A stretch of 64,000 nt of DNA from JBHELB01 sp041859045. Lineage in GTDB: Bacteria; Hydrogenedentota; Hydrogenedentia; Hydrogenedentales; SLHB01. The notes below the pieces were generated by a model, which worked only from the letters and a program-made list of their open reading frames with translations, searched no databases and had not been told where the DNA came from. Location of the stretch: assembly GCA_041859045.1 (NCBI GenBank), contig JBHELB010000057.1, positions 248,001 to 312,000 on the forward strand, in the 5' to 3' direction. Positions 1 to 8,370 of this stretch are shown piece by piece (within the stretch, counting starts at the first letter, position 1; every line of letters begins with the position of its first letter). The translations under genes were made by a program, and so were the position numbers.

Positions 1-690
1 GTTGAAGTGCTGACAAACGATCCCGCCATACCGCGGACTTCGCTTTCGGTATCCGCCGTCATGGTGCATTCCGTGGAGATTGAGCCCGATTCGATCGATT
101 TCGGCGTAGTGGGACCAGGCGAGTCGCCTCCTAGAACCCTGGAAATCCGGCGCTACTCGACGGCGGACAAATTCCCGCGCATACTCTCGGTGACTTCCGA
201 TACTCCGGCCGTGGAGATTCTCCTCATCGGCGAAGAGAAAAAGGACGGCTGTATTGTTCGGCGCTACTCCGTATCGCTTGTTGAGTCACAAATGCCCGAC
301 GTGCTGGAGGCGACGGTCTCTGCGACAACGGATAGCGACCAGTTTCCAGTGGTCGAGGCTCGGATCTCCGCCAAGACCCCTTCCGCACTCGAGTCGCAGC
401 CCAAGGCTTTTCTCATGGGTTTGGTTAAGCCTGGAGAACGGCGCAGCAAGACCGTGAGATTGGTCCTAAACGATGCAACCGCTCCGCGTCCCGCACACGC
501 GCGCTGTACGGATCCGCGAGTAGAGGTGAGTCTTGCCGAGGAATCCGCTAACGGGGCATATGCGCTCAGCGCAACGTTCACCGCAGACGCCACCGAAGGG
601 AGCGCGAGTCCCTTGGTGGAGGTTTTTGACGCACAGGGAAAGCGCATCTCATCGGCGCGCATGCTAGTCACGACAGTAGGAGCGGATTAA
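1..690 (+). CDS. DUF1573-like Ig-fold protein, 5' end cut by window edge
   Basis: The reading frame is already open at the first base, so the N-terminus lies outside the window. The visible part carries two repeats of a beta-sandwich pattern with the phrase FGVVGPGES near residue 32, then FLMGLVKPGERRSKT further on. This hanging-tail pattern (gain of a G-x-V-x-PGE turn followed by polar beta strands) is typical of DUF1573-type Ig-like domains in secreted proteins of Planctomycetota and Bacteroidota relatives. No catalytic motif is visible. It ends 17-20 bases before the first glycosyltransferase and is read in the same direction, so it probably belongs to the same polysaccharide operon. Its role is unknown; family call moderate. 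Confidence 0.55.
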   Translation, partial: VEVLTNDPAIPRTSLSVSAVMVHSVEIEPDSIDFGVVGPGESPPRTLEIRRYSTADKFPRILSVTSDTPAVEILLIGEEKKDGCIVRRYSVSLVESQMPDVLEATVSATTDSDQFPVVEARISAKTPSALESQPKAFLMGLVKPGERRSKTVRLVLNDATAPRPAHARCTDPRVEVSLAEESANGAYALSATFTADATEGSASPLVEVFDAQGKRISSARMLVTTVGAD

Positions 691-709
691 GGATGCGAGG
701 GAACGGGTG

Positions 710-1855
710 ATGTCCGTCGTGCTCATGATCGCATCATCGCCGCATCGAGGCGGGGCAGAGCGCAGTCTCGTGGAGTTGGCGGTTGCGTTGGCGGACAAGG
801 GAGAGTTTGAGCCCCTTCTTCTTTGTCCGTCTGATGGCGCTTTGTGTGAGACCGCGCTGCGCGAGGGGGTAACGACTGGCGCATTCCACGCGCCGCTATC
901 TCCAAACCTTCCCTTGCCGCGCGCGTTCCGCCTTGCAGTATCCGCGTTTCGTCAAAGACGAAGTCTGCGTTCTGCACTATCGGATCATTTCGGAGCGCTT
1001 GTGCATGTCAATGGGATGAAGGCGGCGCTCGCGGCGATTCCCGCCTGTGGACGTCGACGCGGTCCGTGCGTGGTGCATGTGCGCGATTATCCGCAAGGGC
1101 ATGCGGCCGAGCGATGGGTTGCGCAACGCGCCACGGCATTGATCGCGCCATCGCTATTTGCCGCCAACGCCGCAATCCAGCACTGGGGTGTCGCGAGCGA
1201 GCGAATACATGTGCTTCCCAACGGAGTCGCGGCGCGTTCGAGAATTCTCAGCCCGGGAGAAACGCGTCAGCGCCTTCGTCGCGCGCACCGGATTGAACCG
1301 GACGCCTCCGTGGTGGCGATGGCGGCCCAGTTCGTTCCGTGGAAACGGCACGATCTGCTTCTCGATGCCGTTGCGCGGCTATGCGAGAACGGCCGTAACG
1401 TGCGAGTCCTTTTTGCGGGAGGCGATTGGTGGGGCACGGCGGCGGCCTACGTCGCATCGCTCCGTGCGCGCGCTGCGCAGTCGCCTTTGCGCGGGCGTGT
1501 ACATTTTCTGGGTCACATCGAATCCATGGAAGAGATCTACGCCGCTGCCGACGTCGTGGTGTTGCCGTCCAGGCATGAGATTTTTGGGCGGGTTGTGGTA
1601 GAGGCTTGGCGCGCTCGATGTCCGGTTGTGGTATCGGACTGCGGCGGGGCGGCGGAGTTAGTGGCGGCGGGGACGGCGGGGCTTACTTTTCCCGCAGGGA
1701 ATGCGGAAGCGTTGGCAAACGCACTGACACACGTGCTGGACGATTCCCGATTGTGCGCGCGTCTGACGGAAGGCGGATTTGCAATGGCGGCGCGCTATAC
1801 GCCCGAACGCCATGCCGCCGCAGTGTGTGACTTGTATCGCGAGTTATTGGCATGA
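710..1855 (+). CDS. GT4 family glycosyltransferase
   Basis: This is a GT-B fold glycosyltransferase that should add a sugar to a lipid-linked polysaccharide intermediate at the cytoplasmic face. The N-terminal half begins with a nucleotide-fold strand (VVLMIASSPHRGGAERS), and the C-terminal half holds the nucleotide-sugar site: HVLPNGV, QFVPWKRHD, and the retaining GT4 E-x7-E motif in HEIFGRVVVEAW. I chose ATG at 710 over GTG at 707 because GAGGGA lies about 7 bases upstream. The 3' end overlaps the next gene by ATGA, which implies translational coupling. The donor sugar cannot be read from the sequence. Confidence 0.85.
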   Translation: MSVVLMIASSPHRGGAERSLVELAVALADKGEFEPLLLCPSDGALCETALREGVTTGAFHAPLSPNLPLPRAFRLAVSAFRQRRSLRSALSDHFGALVHVNGMKAALAAIPACGRRRGPCVVHVRDYPQGHAAERWVAQRATALIAPSLFAANAAIQHWGVASERIHVLPNGVAARSRILSPGETRQRLRRAHRIEPDASVVAMAAQFVPWKRHDLLLDAVARLCENGRNVRVLFAGGDWWGTAAAYVASLRARAAQSPLRGRVHFLGHIESMEEIYAAADVVVLPSRHEIFGRVVVEAWRARCPVVVSDCGGAAELVAAGTAGLTFPAGNAEALANALTHVLDDSRLCARLTEGGFAMAARYTPERHAAAVCDLYRELLA

Positions 1856-3006
1856 AGATCGGATTCGAATACATGCTCAGCAACCCCGTCCCCACAGGGG
1901 TCCAACGCACGATTCGACAGACGCTTGAGGCCTTAGCGCGTCGTCTGCCGCCCGGAACGCTGACTGTGTTTACGAACGAGGCGGGGCTTCGCGATTTGCC
2001 GGAGGGAGTGGATGTTCATGGCGTGGTCTGCTCACGGATGGCGGGATGGTATCGTGGCGGGCGCATTCTTTGGCAGCAACACGGAGCATGCCATTCTCTC
2101 ACTGAGCATCCTGTAGACCTCTATCATGCTCCAGGGTACATTCTGCGGCCCAATCGTTTCCTGGCGGGCGTGGTGACCGTCTACGACACGATTGCGCTCG
2201 ACGCCCCGGGGCTCACTACCTATCCGAACCGTGTGTATTACCGCTGGGCGGTGCCTCGTGGGATACGTGCGGCAGCGCGGGTAGTCGTTCCCACACATCA
2301 CGTGCGTCGACGGCTAATCGCGTGCACAGGCGTCGCTTCGGAAAAGGTGGAGGTTATTCCGCTTGGCATATCGAAGCGGTTTCTTTGTGAACACGATGGA
2401 AACTTGGCCTTTGCCAGAAACATCGGTCTGGGACCCGGCGAAAAATACATCCTGAGCGTAGGACGGAAGGAACGGAAAAAGAATCTGCGCGTGTTACTCG
2501 AGGCGTTGGCATGTGTTCGCGCGAAGGAATGCCCTGCCCTGAAACTTGTCATGGTGGGGGACGATGGAAACGACACCTCACGCCTTCGAGCAGAAGCCCG
2601 TCGTTTGGGGGTGGAGCATGCAATTATCGAAACGGGATATGTGAGCGACCAGGTCTTGGCGGAGTTGTATCGCGGCGCGGCGGCCTTGGTATATCCCTCC
2701 TTCAACGAAGGTTTTGGGCTTCCCCCTCTTGAAGCGATGGCCTGCGGGACCGTCGCCATTGTCTCCGCAATCCCCGCACTGGAGGAAACGGCGGAACACG
2801 CGGCGCTTTATGCGTCTCCTACGGATGTAGGGGCATGGGTGCATCGGATTGATCAGGCGCTGTTTTGTCCTGAAATACGCCGTCATTGTGTGGAGGCAGG
2901 GCATAAAAGAGTCCAAGAGTTTACGTGGGAACGACATGCGGAGCGATTGTGTGCGCTGTACAGCGAACTAGGCCCTGATGCGGCTCTTGCGGAGACCGTC
3001 GCATGA
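1852..3006 (+). CDS. GT4 family glycosyltransferase (mannosyltransferase-like)
   Basis: A second GT-B glycosyltransferase of about 384 residues. The N-terminus contains the PTGVQRTIRQ stretch seen in GT4 enzymes with a G-V-x-R-x-I loop. The C-terminal domain has VIPLGISKRF, SVGRKERKKNLRVLLEA and the E-x7-E site in FNEGFGLPPLEAMACG. It starts at an ATGA overlap with the previous gene and ends at an ATGA overlap with the flippase gene, so all three are probably translated together. Likely role: cytoplasmic extension of the repeat unit for the surface polysaccharide. Resemblance to WbaZ-type mannosyltransferases is only a guess from the N-terminal pattern. Confidence 0.85.
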   Translation: MKIGFEYMLSNPVPTGVQRTIRQTLEALARRLPPGTLTVFTNEAGLRDLPEGVDVHGVVCSRMAGWYRGGRILWQQHGACHSLTEHPVDLYHAPGYILRPNRFLAGVVTVYDTIALDAPGLTTYPNRVYYRWAVPRGIRAAARVVVPTHHVRRRLIACTGVASEKVEVIPLGISKRFLCEHDGNLAFARNIGLGPGEKYILSVGRKERKKNLRVLLEALACVRAKECPALKLVMVGDDGNDTSRLRAEARRLGVEHAIIETGYVSDQVLAELYRGAAALVYPSFNEGFGLPPLEAMACGTVAIVSAIPALEETAEHAALYASPTDVGAWVHRIDQALFCPEIRRHCVEAGHKRVQEFTWERHAERLCALYSELGPDAALAETVA

Positions 3007-4571
3007 GTAGTGTAGGGACAACTTTTAGCTCGCGCCTCTTTTTCGGCTCAATCCTGTCGGTTGCGGGAATCACGATGCTGACGCGCGTGGCCGGCTTTGG
3101 GGAGAAAGTCGTCATCGCGGCTTTCTTCGGCGCGGGACACGAGTACGATGCATATCTTGTGGCGTTCAACGCCGCGATGCTGGTGTTTTTCACCGTTACT
3201 GGGTTGGTGGCTCCGACTATCCGTCCGTTGTTTGTAAGAAAACACCAAGAGGGCGCATGGGTAGAGGCGTCTTCGCAGTTTCTTACATGGACCGCATTCT
3301 TCACCGTTCCCGCAGTGGCGTGTGCTTTTGCAATGTTCTTTTTCCCCGAACCGATCGTGCGCTTGCTTGGGCCCGGGTTCGATGGGCCGACACACGCGTT
3401 GTGTACAAGTTTGCTTCGCTGGATGTCGCCATGCGCGGTGATTTTCGGCGTCTTGCCACTGTCTGTGTGTGCGCTCAACGCGCGTCGCTGGTTCGTGTTC
3501 TCGCCTTTGGCCGAATTGGCCATGAAAGTCGTCTCAGCCGGTGCGATCATATTTTTCGCGCGCTCTCTGGGGGCGGGGGCGCTTTGCATCGCGCTAATCG
3601 CTGCGGCTTTCACCGCATTATTATTGCATGCCGGGGCGCTAAAAGTCCTCTGGCCGCATCCACGATGGGTTTTGCAGTTCTCCAGTCCTGAGTTTCGGAC
3701 ACTCCTCGCGTTGATGGCGGCTCCAGCATTGGCGGCTCTCGTAGGGCAGGTCGGGGCGCTTGTGGAAAACGCCGCCTGCTCGAGTGCAGGACCCGGCGCA
3801 GTTTCCGCACTCAACTTTGCACGTAAACTCACCAACCTCCCCATTCTGATCATCCCCGTGGCGTACTCCACGGTTTTATTCACCTTTCTGACCGAATTGC
3901 ATACGCATCGCGACAAAAAGGGAATGACGCAGTTGCTCGGGCAAGGGCTGCGGGGAATGCTCTACGTTTTTGTGCCGCTGGCGGTATTGACGGCGCTGTT
4001 GGCCGAGCCATTGGTGGCGCTTGTGTACGAGCGCGGGCGTTTCGATGCGGATTCGACGCGTCTGGTGGCGACGGTGTTATTTTGGCTTGCGCCTGGCATG
4101 TGCTTCGATGCGTTATCCATGTTGTTGCTCCAACACTTTTTTTCACGCGAAGATTTGTGGCCGCCGTTTTTGATCGGAATGGGCTGCGGCGCGCTCAAGG
4201 TCATACTTATTCTTGCGCTGGCTCCTCATTTCGGACTTCCCATGATCGCTGCGCTGATCGTGGCGACGCGCGCCGCGAAGGTGTTGCTTCTAGCAGGAGT
4301 CGTGTGCCGTCGTGCCTGTATTCGCTTGCGCGAACTTGAGTTTCTCGAGCTGGCCAAGCTTTTGCCTTCGGCGGTTTTGGCGGGTGCGGCGGGACGCCTA
4401 TGCGTGAGCATGGCGCCCGAGTTTTTTCATACAGGAACATTTGCGGGGCGGGCAAGTCTGGTCGCAGGAGCGGCGTTTATCTCCCTCTCCATATACTTTG
4501 CGGCGACATACGCGCTGGGCTCCTCTGAATCCCGCGTGCTTTATGCTCGCCTTCGGGGGAAGTGGGCATGA
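3003..4571 (+). CDS. MurJ/MviN-family lipid-linked glycan flippase
   Basis: A 522-residue polytopic membrane protein with about 14 hydrophobic segments, of the MOP superfamily, MurJ/MviN branch. The N-terminus TRVAGFGEKVVIAAFFGAG...DAYLVAF aligns with the MurJ pattern SRxxGFxRD...GAGxxxDAF. R28 and D49 are kept, but the Arg-Asp pair that follows the GF turn in classical MurJ reads Glu34-Lys35 here. This gene sits inside a row of glycosyltransferases rather than with cell-wall genes, so it more likely moves an undecaprenyl-linked polysaccharide repeat (a Wzx role) than lipid II. It has ATGA overlaps at both ends. Family sure, substrate inferred. Confidence 0.85.
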   Translation: MSSVGTTFSSRLFFGSILSVAGITMLTRVAGFGEKVVIAAFFGAGHEYDAYLVAFNAAMLVFFTVTGLVAPTIRPLFVRKHQEGAWVEASSQFLTWTAFFTVPAVACAFAMFFFPEPIVRLLGPGFDGPTHALCTSLLRWMSPCAVIFGVLPLSVCALNARRWFVFSPLAELAMKVVSAGAIIFFARSLGAGALCIALIAAAFTALLLHAGALKVLWPHPRWVLQFSSPEFRTLLALMAAPALAALVGQVGALVENAACSSAGPGAVSALNFARKLTNLPILIIPVAYSTVLFTFLTELHTHRDKKGMTQLLGQGLRGMLYVFVPLAVLTALLAEPLVALVYERGRFDADSTRLVATVLFWLAPGMCFDALSMLLLQHFFSREDLWPPFLIGMGCGALKVILILALAPHFGLPMIAALIVATRAAKVLLLAGVVCRRACIRLRELEFLELAKLLPSAVLAGAAGRLCVSMAPEFFHTGTFAGRASLVAGAAFISLSIYFAATYALGSSESRVLYARLRGKWA

Positions 4572-5692
4572 AGCGAGCGCCAACGGTCTTGCATGTGTTG
4601 GAGGCGACGGAGGGCGGTACACGCCGTTGGATTGAGCGGATGCTTCCGTTGCTCCACAGCGACGACTGCCGCCAGGCGTTGGCGTGTTCGGTACGCCGAG
4701 ATCCAGCCTTTCGCGCCGGAGTTGACACGCTACGTCGTGAAGGGATCGAAGTGGCGGAAGTTGGCATGGCGCGGCGTATCGCGCCTTGGAGCGATGCACG
4801 GGCGTTGGCGCAGTTGCACGCGCTGCTCAGACGTCTGCGTCCCGGGCTTGTGCATGCGCATAGTTCCAAGGCGGGCATCCTGGCGCGGTTGGCCGTGCGA
4901 CTTCTGGCGACGCCGATCCCTGTGGTTTACACGCCTCACGCTTTCGCTTTTTTGCGCGGTGGTTGGCGAGGAGGCGTGGCACGCTGGGGAGAACGCATGC
5001 TGTCGCCGCTGACCTCCAAATTGCTTGCTGTTTCCGAGGCGGAAGCGGATGCCGCATACGACGTCGGCTATTCCCCGGCGCAGGTGACCGTGGCGCGAAA
5101 CGCCCCTGAACGCACGATGCAGAAGTCCAATTGCGTTTTATCCAAAGATGCGGTGTGGGTCGGAACACTAAGTCGCCTGCATCCACAAAAAGACCCGCTC
5201 TGTTTTGTAGATATGTGCTCACGACTGGTCAAGTCGCATCCCAATACGCGATTCGCTATCTGTGGTCGCGGTCCGCTTGAGAGAAAGACGCGTGCGCGTG
5301 CCATAGCGCGTGGGTTCGAGAAGAGTTTTTCCATCGCGTACTTCGGTGACGACGCACCCGCGTATTTGAGCGGGCTCTCCGTGTATGTCTCAACCTCTCG
5401 CTACGAGGGACTATCCTATTCGCTGCTGGAGGCGATGGAACAAGGTAAGCCTATTGTGGCCACGCGTGTGCCGGGTAACAAAGAGGCGATTGTCGATGGC
5501 GAGTCGGGGCTGTTGGTTGCACCGGGAGATCCCGTGGCGGCGGCCGAAGCGGTGGCGCGTTTACTCGATGCGCCGGAATGGGCTGCTCGTCTGGGCGCTC
5601 AGGCTCAAGCGCGTGTCCGGACGATGTTTCGAATCGAGGACCAACTGGAGCGCGTCCGTGCCGTCTATGCGGACGTCTTGGCCACGCGATGA
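4568..5692 (+). CDS. GT4 family glycosyltransferase
   Basis: The ATG at 4568 overlaps the flippase stop as ATGA, which decides the start over the GTG six bases earlier. The product is about 374 residues. It opens with VLHVLEATEGGTRRWIERML, a common GT4 N-terminus, and has VHAHSSKAGILARLA in the acceptor half. The donor half shows WVGTLSRLHPQKDPL, FAICGRGPLERKTRA and the E-x7-E site in SRYEGLSYSLLEAMEQGKPIV. The probable job is a further sugar transfer in repeat-unit assembly. It overlaps the next gene by ATGA. Confidence 0.85.
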   Translation: MKRAPTVLHVLEATEGGTRRWIERMLPLLHSDDCRQALACSVRRDPAFRAGVDTLRREGIEVAEVGMARRIAPWSDARALAQLHALLRRLRPGLVHAHSSKAGILARLAVRLLATPIPVVYTPHAFAFLRGGWRGGVARWGERMLSPLTSKLLAVSEAEADAAYDVGYSPAQVTVARNAPERTMQKSNCVLSKDAVWVGTLSRLHPQKDPLCFVDMCSRLVKSHPNTRFAICGRGPLERKTRARAIARGFEKSFSIAYFGDDAPAYLSGLSVYVSTSRYEGLSYSLLEAMEQGKPIVATRVPGNKEAIVDGESGLLVAPGDPVAAAEAVARLLDAPEWAARLGAQAQARVRTMFRIEDQLERVRAVYADVLATR

Positions 5693-6267
5693 AACGGATT
5701 TCAGCGAGAGCGTGTCTTGCCATGAGCGCGTTGGCGGGGTTGGGTATTTGCGCTGGGACGGCAGTGCACGGGGGAAGCGAACCCCACTCGCTTGCGGCGC
5801 TTGCCGTGGGATTTCTGGCCTGTGCCGTCGAATGGAAGCCGTTGCATGCGGGACGCGAGGCCGTATGGATTCTTTTGATTCTCGTCTGGGCGCTTCCCGC
5901 CGCGGAAGCGACGCGGACGATACCTTGGGTGTTTTCGACGGAACGTCTTGCCGTTGTACGCCCCGGGGTGATTCTTTTCGCTGGGCTGGCGGTCTTGACC
6001 GCTCAACGGCGTTGGAGCACGCTTGGAGCGTTCACAACGTTGCTTTGCGCGTCGTTGGCGGTGGTGACAGTCGTTGGATTTCTAGTCTTTCAGCGAGAGG
6101 GCAGACTTGATCCCTCTGTTCTCAAGACCAGCCTGTTGCACCTCTTTCTTGTTGGCGCGGCAGTGCAGATCGAGGCGCCGGAGCGGTATCGCAAACCTCT
6201 TGGATTGGTCACGGTTGCAGGGGCTGCTATGGCGATGGCCTGGCGCGCGTGGGCGGGCACCGTATGA
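5689..6267 (+). CDS. Small polytopic membrane protein in polysaccharide operon
   Basis: A roughly 192-residue, strongly hydrophobic protein with five or six predicted membrane spans (for example LAMSALAGLGICAGTAV, VWILLILVWALPAA, VILFAGLAVLTA, TTLLCASLAVVTVVGFLVF). I chose ATG 5689, which overlaps the preceding TGA as ATGA; a longer reading frame upstream would run back through the glycosyltransferase gene. I do not recognise a family. Its position directly before the O-antigen-ligase-like gene, with another ATGA overlap, suggests that it is the N-terminal part of, or a partner to, that polymerase/ligase. The two could be halves of a split WaaL/Wzy-type protein, which would explain the short length of each. 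Confidence 0.65.
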   Translation: MKRISARACLAMSALAGLGICAGTAVHGGSEPHSLAALAVGFLACAVEWKPLHAGREAVWILLILVWALPAAEATRTIPWVFSTERLAVVRPGVILFAGLAVLTAQRRWSTLGAFTTLLCASLAVVTVVGFLVFQREGRLDPSVLKTSLLHLFLVGAAVQIEAPERYRKPLGLVTVAGAAMAMAWRAWAGTV

Positions 6268-7265
6268 ACGTACCGGCAACGAGGTGGAGAGCGTTTGGCT
6301 CATGGGCATACTGCGCAGGGCTTGCGTTGAGTCCTGTCACCGCGCGGATTCCGGGTGTTCCATTGTCGCTTCCGGATCTATGTCTCTCAATCGCAATCAT
6401 GCTGTCTATTCCGTCGGTATGGAGGCAGGTGAGTGCGCCTTGGGAATGGGGGAGGACTCAGTGGTTGCCTATTCCGTTCGGTGTGGCGGTAGTCCTCAGC
6501 GCACTGGCCTCGCCATCAATCCGCGCTAGCGCGCCGGAAACCGTACAGGTGCTGCTGTATGTGTATGCGGCGGCGTGGGCAGTTCCGGCGATGGCGAAGG
6601 AGACGCGTGGCCGAGAGGCTTTGGTTGTTGCGGCAGGCATGGCGCTGGCGCTGGGGGGGGCTGGCGCAGTGTGGGGGCGCACAGTGTCTCCCGAGCAGTT
6701 CGAATTCCTGTTCGGGGCGCGCTACGGTCTGCTCGCATCGCTCTTGATGTTGAGCGCTGCACTGATTGTCGTGTCGCGTCGCAGGGCGGCTCTTACCGTG
6801 GCAATTGTGGTTCTGCTGCTGGCGACGAGTTTGCTGTTCACTTTCCCGTCGCGCCAGAGCAAAGCCGTCGTCGGTTCCAGCGACGTCCCCCAGCGGTATA
6901 TCGAAGCGTATGCCGCACTTGGCGTACTCGCGGATCGCCCCCTTTGGGGCGTGGGGCCGGGGAATTACCAAGCGGCAATAGGCCCCTACTACCAGGGGTT
7001 GCCCAAGGCCAACACCATGGAGCATGGCTCGCAGGTAGGGGCGGCGGTGTTGCTTGCGACGCTTGGGATTTCTGGGTTTGCCACGGCCGCTTGGTGGTTC
7101 ATGGGGCTGTGGGGCGCGGCGGGAGCGTGGCGCATGCGCGGAGCGTTGACGATGGTCCTCGTGGCGGCGTGTCTGAGCCCCATGCTGATTGCGCCGGTTT
7201 TTCTGCCACTTGCGTTGCTTCATGCCGTGATGGCGGGGCAGAGGGAAGACGCATATGCATCGTAG
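6264..7265 (+). CDS. O-antigen ligase / polymerase (WaaL/Wzy-like) membrane protein
   Basis: A 333-residue membrane protein starting at an ATGA overlap (ATG 6264). Eight or so hydrophobic segments surround a large extracytoplasmic loop near the C-terminal third. That loop carries YIEAYAALGVLADRPLWG followed by GVGPGNYQAA and TMEHGSQVGAAVLLATLG, the loop pattern of the O-antigen ligase superfamily (PF04932). Family members polymerise or ligate undecaprenyl-linked glycans on the periplasmic side. It is shorter than the usual 400 residues; the preceding membrane gene may supply the missing helices. It overlaps the next gene by 11 bases. Whether it is a polymerase or a ligase cannot be told from sequence. 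Confidence 0.75.
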   Translation: MNVPATRWRAFGSWAYCAGLALSPVTARIPGVPLSLPDLCLSIAIMLSIPSVWRQVSAPWEWGRTQWLPIPFGVAVVLSALASPSIRASAPETVQVLLYVYAAAWAVPAMAKETRGREALVVAAGMALALGGAGAVWGRTVSPEQFEFLFGARYGLLASLLMLSAALIVVSRRRAALTVAIVVLLLATSLLFTFPSRQSKAVVGSSDVPQRYIEAYAALGVLADRPLWGVGPGNYQAAIGPYYQGLPKANTMEHGSQVGAAVLLATLGISGFATAAWWFMGLWGAAGAWRMRGALTMVLVAACLSPMLIAPVFLPLALLHAVMAGQREDAYAS

Positions 7266-8370
7266 ATTTGCGGCGTTTCTTTTCGCGGCGCTGTTGATTG
7301 CGTTTGCGGTCGAGACGATTTCCGCGCGTCCGACGACTTTAGTGATCGAGGCCGAGAACTGCGCAGAGATAGTTCCGCCGATGCGTAAGGTCAAGACGGG
7401 CGTTATTGAGCCGAAAGGGGGCCGCCCAACAGCCAGCGCGACAGCGTCGTTGGCCGGGGCGAGTGGATTGGGATATGTCGAGTTGCCGTGGGGTTCGGGC
7501 CAGGGGTGGCGCGGCAAGGGAGGTGGCCACGTCGTCTACCGCCTCGATGTGCCAGCGGCGGGCCACTACCGGGTGTGGGCACGGACGTTCTGGCAGGACG
7601 GCTGCACGAATGCCCTTTTCTTGACCGCTAATAAGGGGGCACGTCTGGTATTCGGCAATGACGCCGTATATGGGCGCTGGCATTGGGTGAAGGGGCAGAC
7701 CCTGGATTTGAGTGAGGGGATTAACTACCTGACTTTTTCCAACCACAGCGATGGCGTAGCCTTGGATAAGCTCGAAATTACCAACGATCTCCAGCATCTC
7801 CCCGAAGGATTGGGCGGCGAAATCACACGATTCTACGACGGCTTCGCGGGGTGTGATGCCGACAACACGGGGAGTTGGGAGGGGATCTCGGGGAAGTGGC
7901 GCATTGTGCAACCCGGGAACGACGAGGCGGCGGTCAGCGACTGCTTGGCGCAATGGGCCTTGGAGGGCGGCCTGGCTCTGGCTGGGTATTCGATCTGGAA
8001 GGACTACGACGCGCAAGTGTCGTTGATGCTCGCGCGTCCGGGGCGGGCAGGCATTCTTTTTTACACCCTGTCCGGCGCGGAGGGTTTGCGATTGAGTGTC
8101 AATGCCGCGCCGGAGCGCACAACAGTGCGCCTCGAAAATTTGAGCGATGGAACGGCTGAAGTCCTCGCAGAGGCGGAGCGACCGGGGAACGTGTTCGACC
8201 GCTGGTTTACTCTGGGGGCTCGCCGCGATGGAGAAAAGATTGTGGCGGTGTTGGACGGGACTCCGATGTTTGAGTTGGCATGTCCCGTCGTCGCCGAAGG
8301 GCGGTTTGGCCTGTTTTCAGAAGGAGGAGGCGCCTATTTTGATAACGTCGAGATCGATTTTCGGAAGTAG
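7255..8370 (+). CDS. Secreted CBM-like plus concanavalin-like domain protein
   Basis: The product begins with a signal peptide (RRFAAFLFAALLIAFAVETISA) and continues with two beta-sandwich regions. Residues about 25-180 look like a galactose-binding/CBM6-35-type module: VIEAENCAEI at the start, GLGYVELPW, YRLDVPAAGHYRVWARTFW, and LDKLEI at the end. Residues about 195-371 (FYDGFAGCDADNTGSWEGISGKWRI ... GRFGLFSEGGGAYFDNVEI) resemble the concanavalin-like fold of 3-keto-disaccharide-hydrolase-type (DUF1080) proteins. It probably binds glycan in the periplasm or at the surface. It starts inside the end of the ligase gene and its end overlaps the next start. The enzymatic function, if any, is unknown. 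Confidence 0.65.
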   Translation: MHRRFAAFLFAALLIAFAVETISARPTTLVIEAENCAEIVPPMRKVKTGVIEPKGGRPTASATASLAGASGLGYVELPWGSGQGWRGKGGGHVVYRLDVPAAGHYRVWARTFWQDGCTNALFLTANKGARLVFGNDAVYGRWHWVKGQTLDLSEGINYLTFSNHSDGVALDKLEITNDLQHLPEGLGGEITRFYDGFAGCDADNTGSWEGISGKWRIVQPGNDEAAVSDCLAQWALEGGLALAGYSIWKDYDAQVSLMLARPGRAGILFYTLSGAEGLRLSVNAAPERTTVRLENLSDGTAEVLAEAERPGNVFDRWFTLGARRDGEKIVAVLDGTPMFELACPVVAEGRFGLFSEGGGAYFDNVEIDFRK

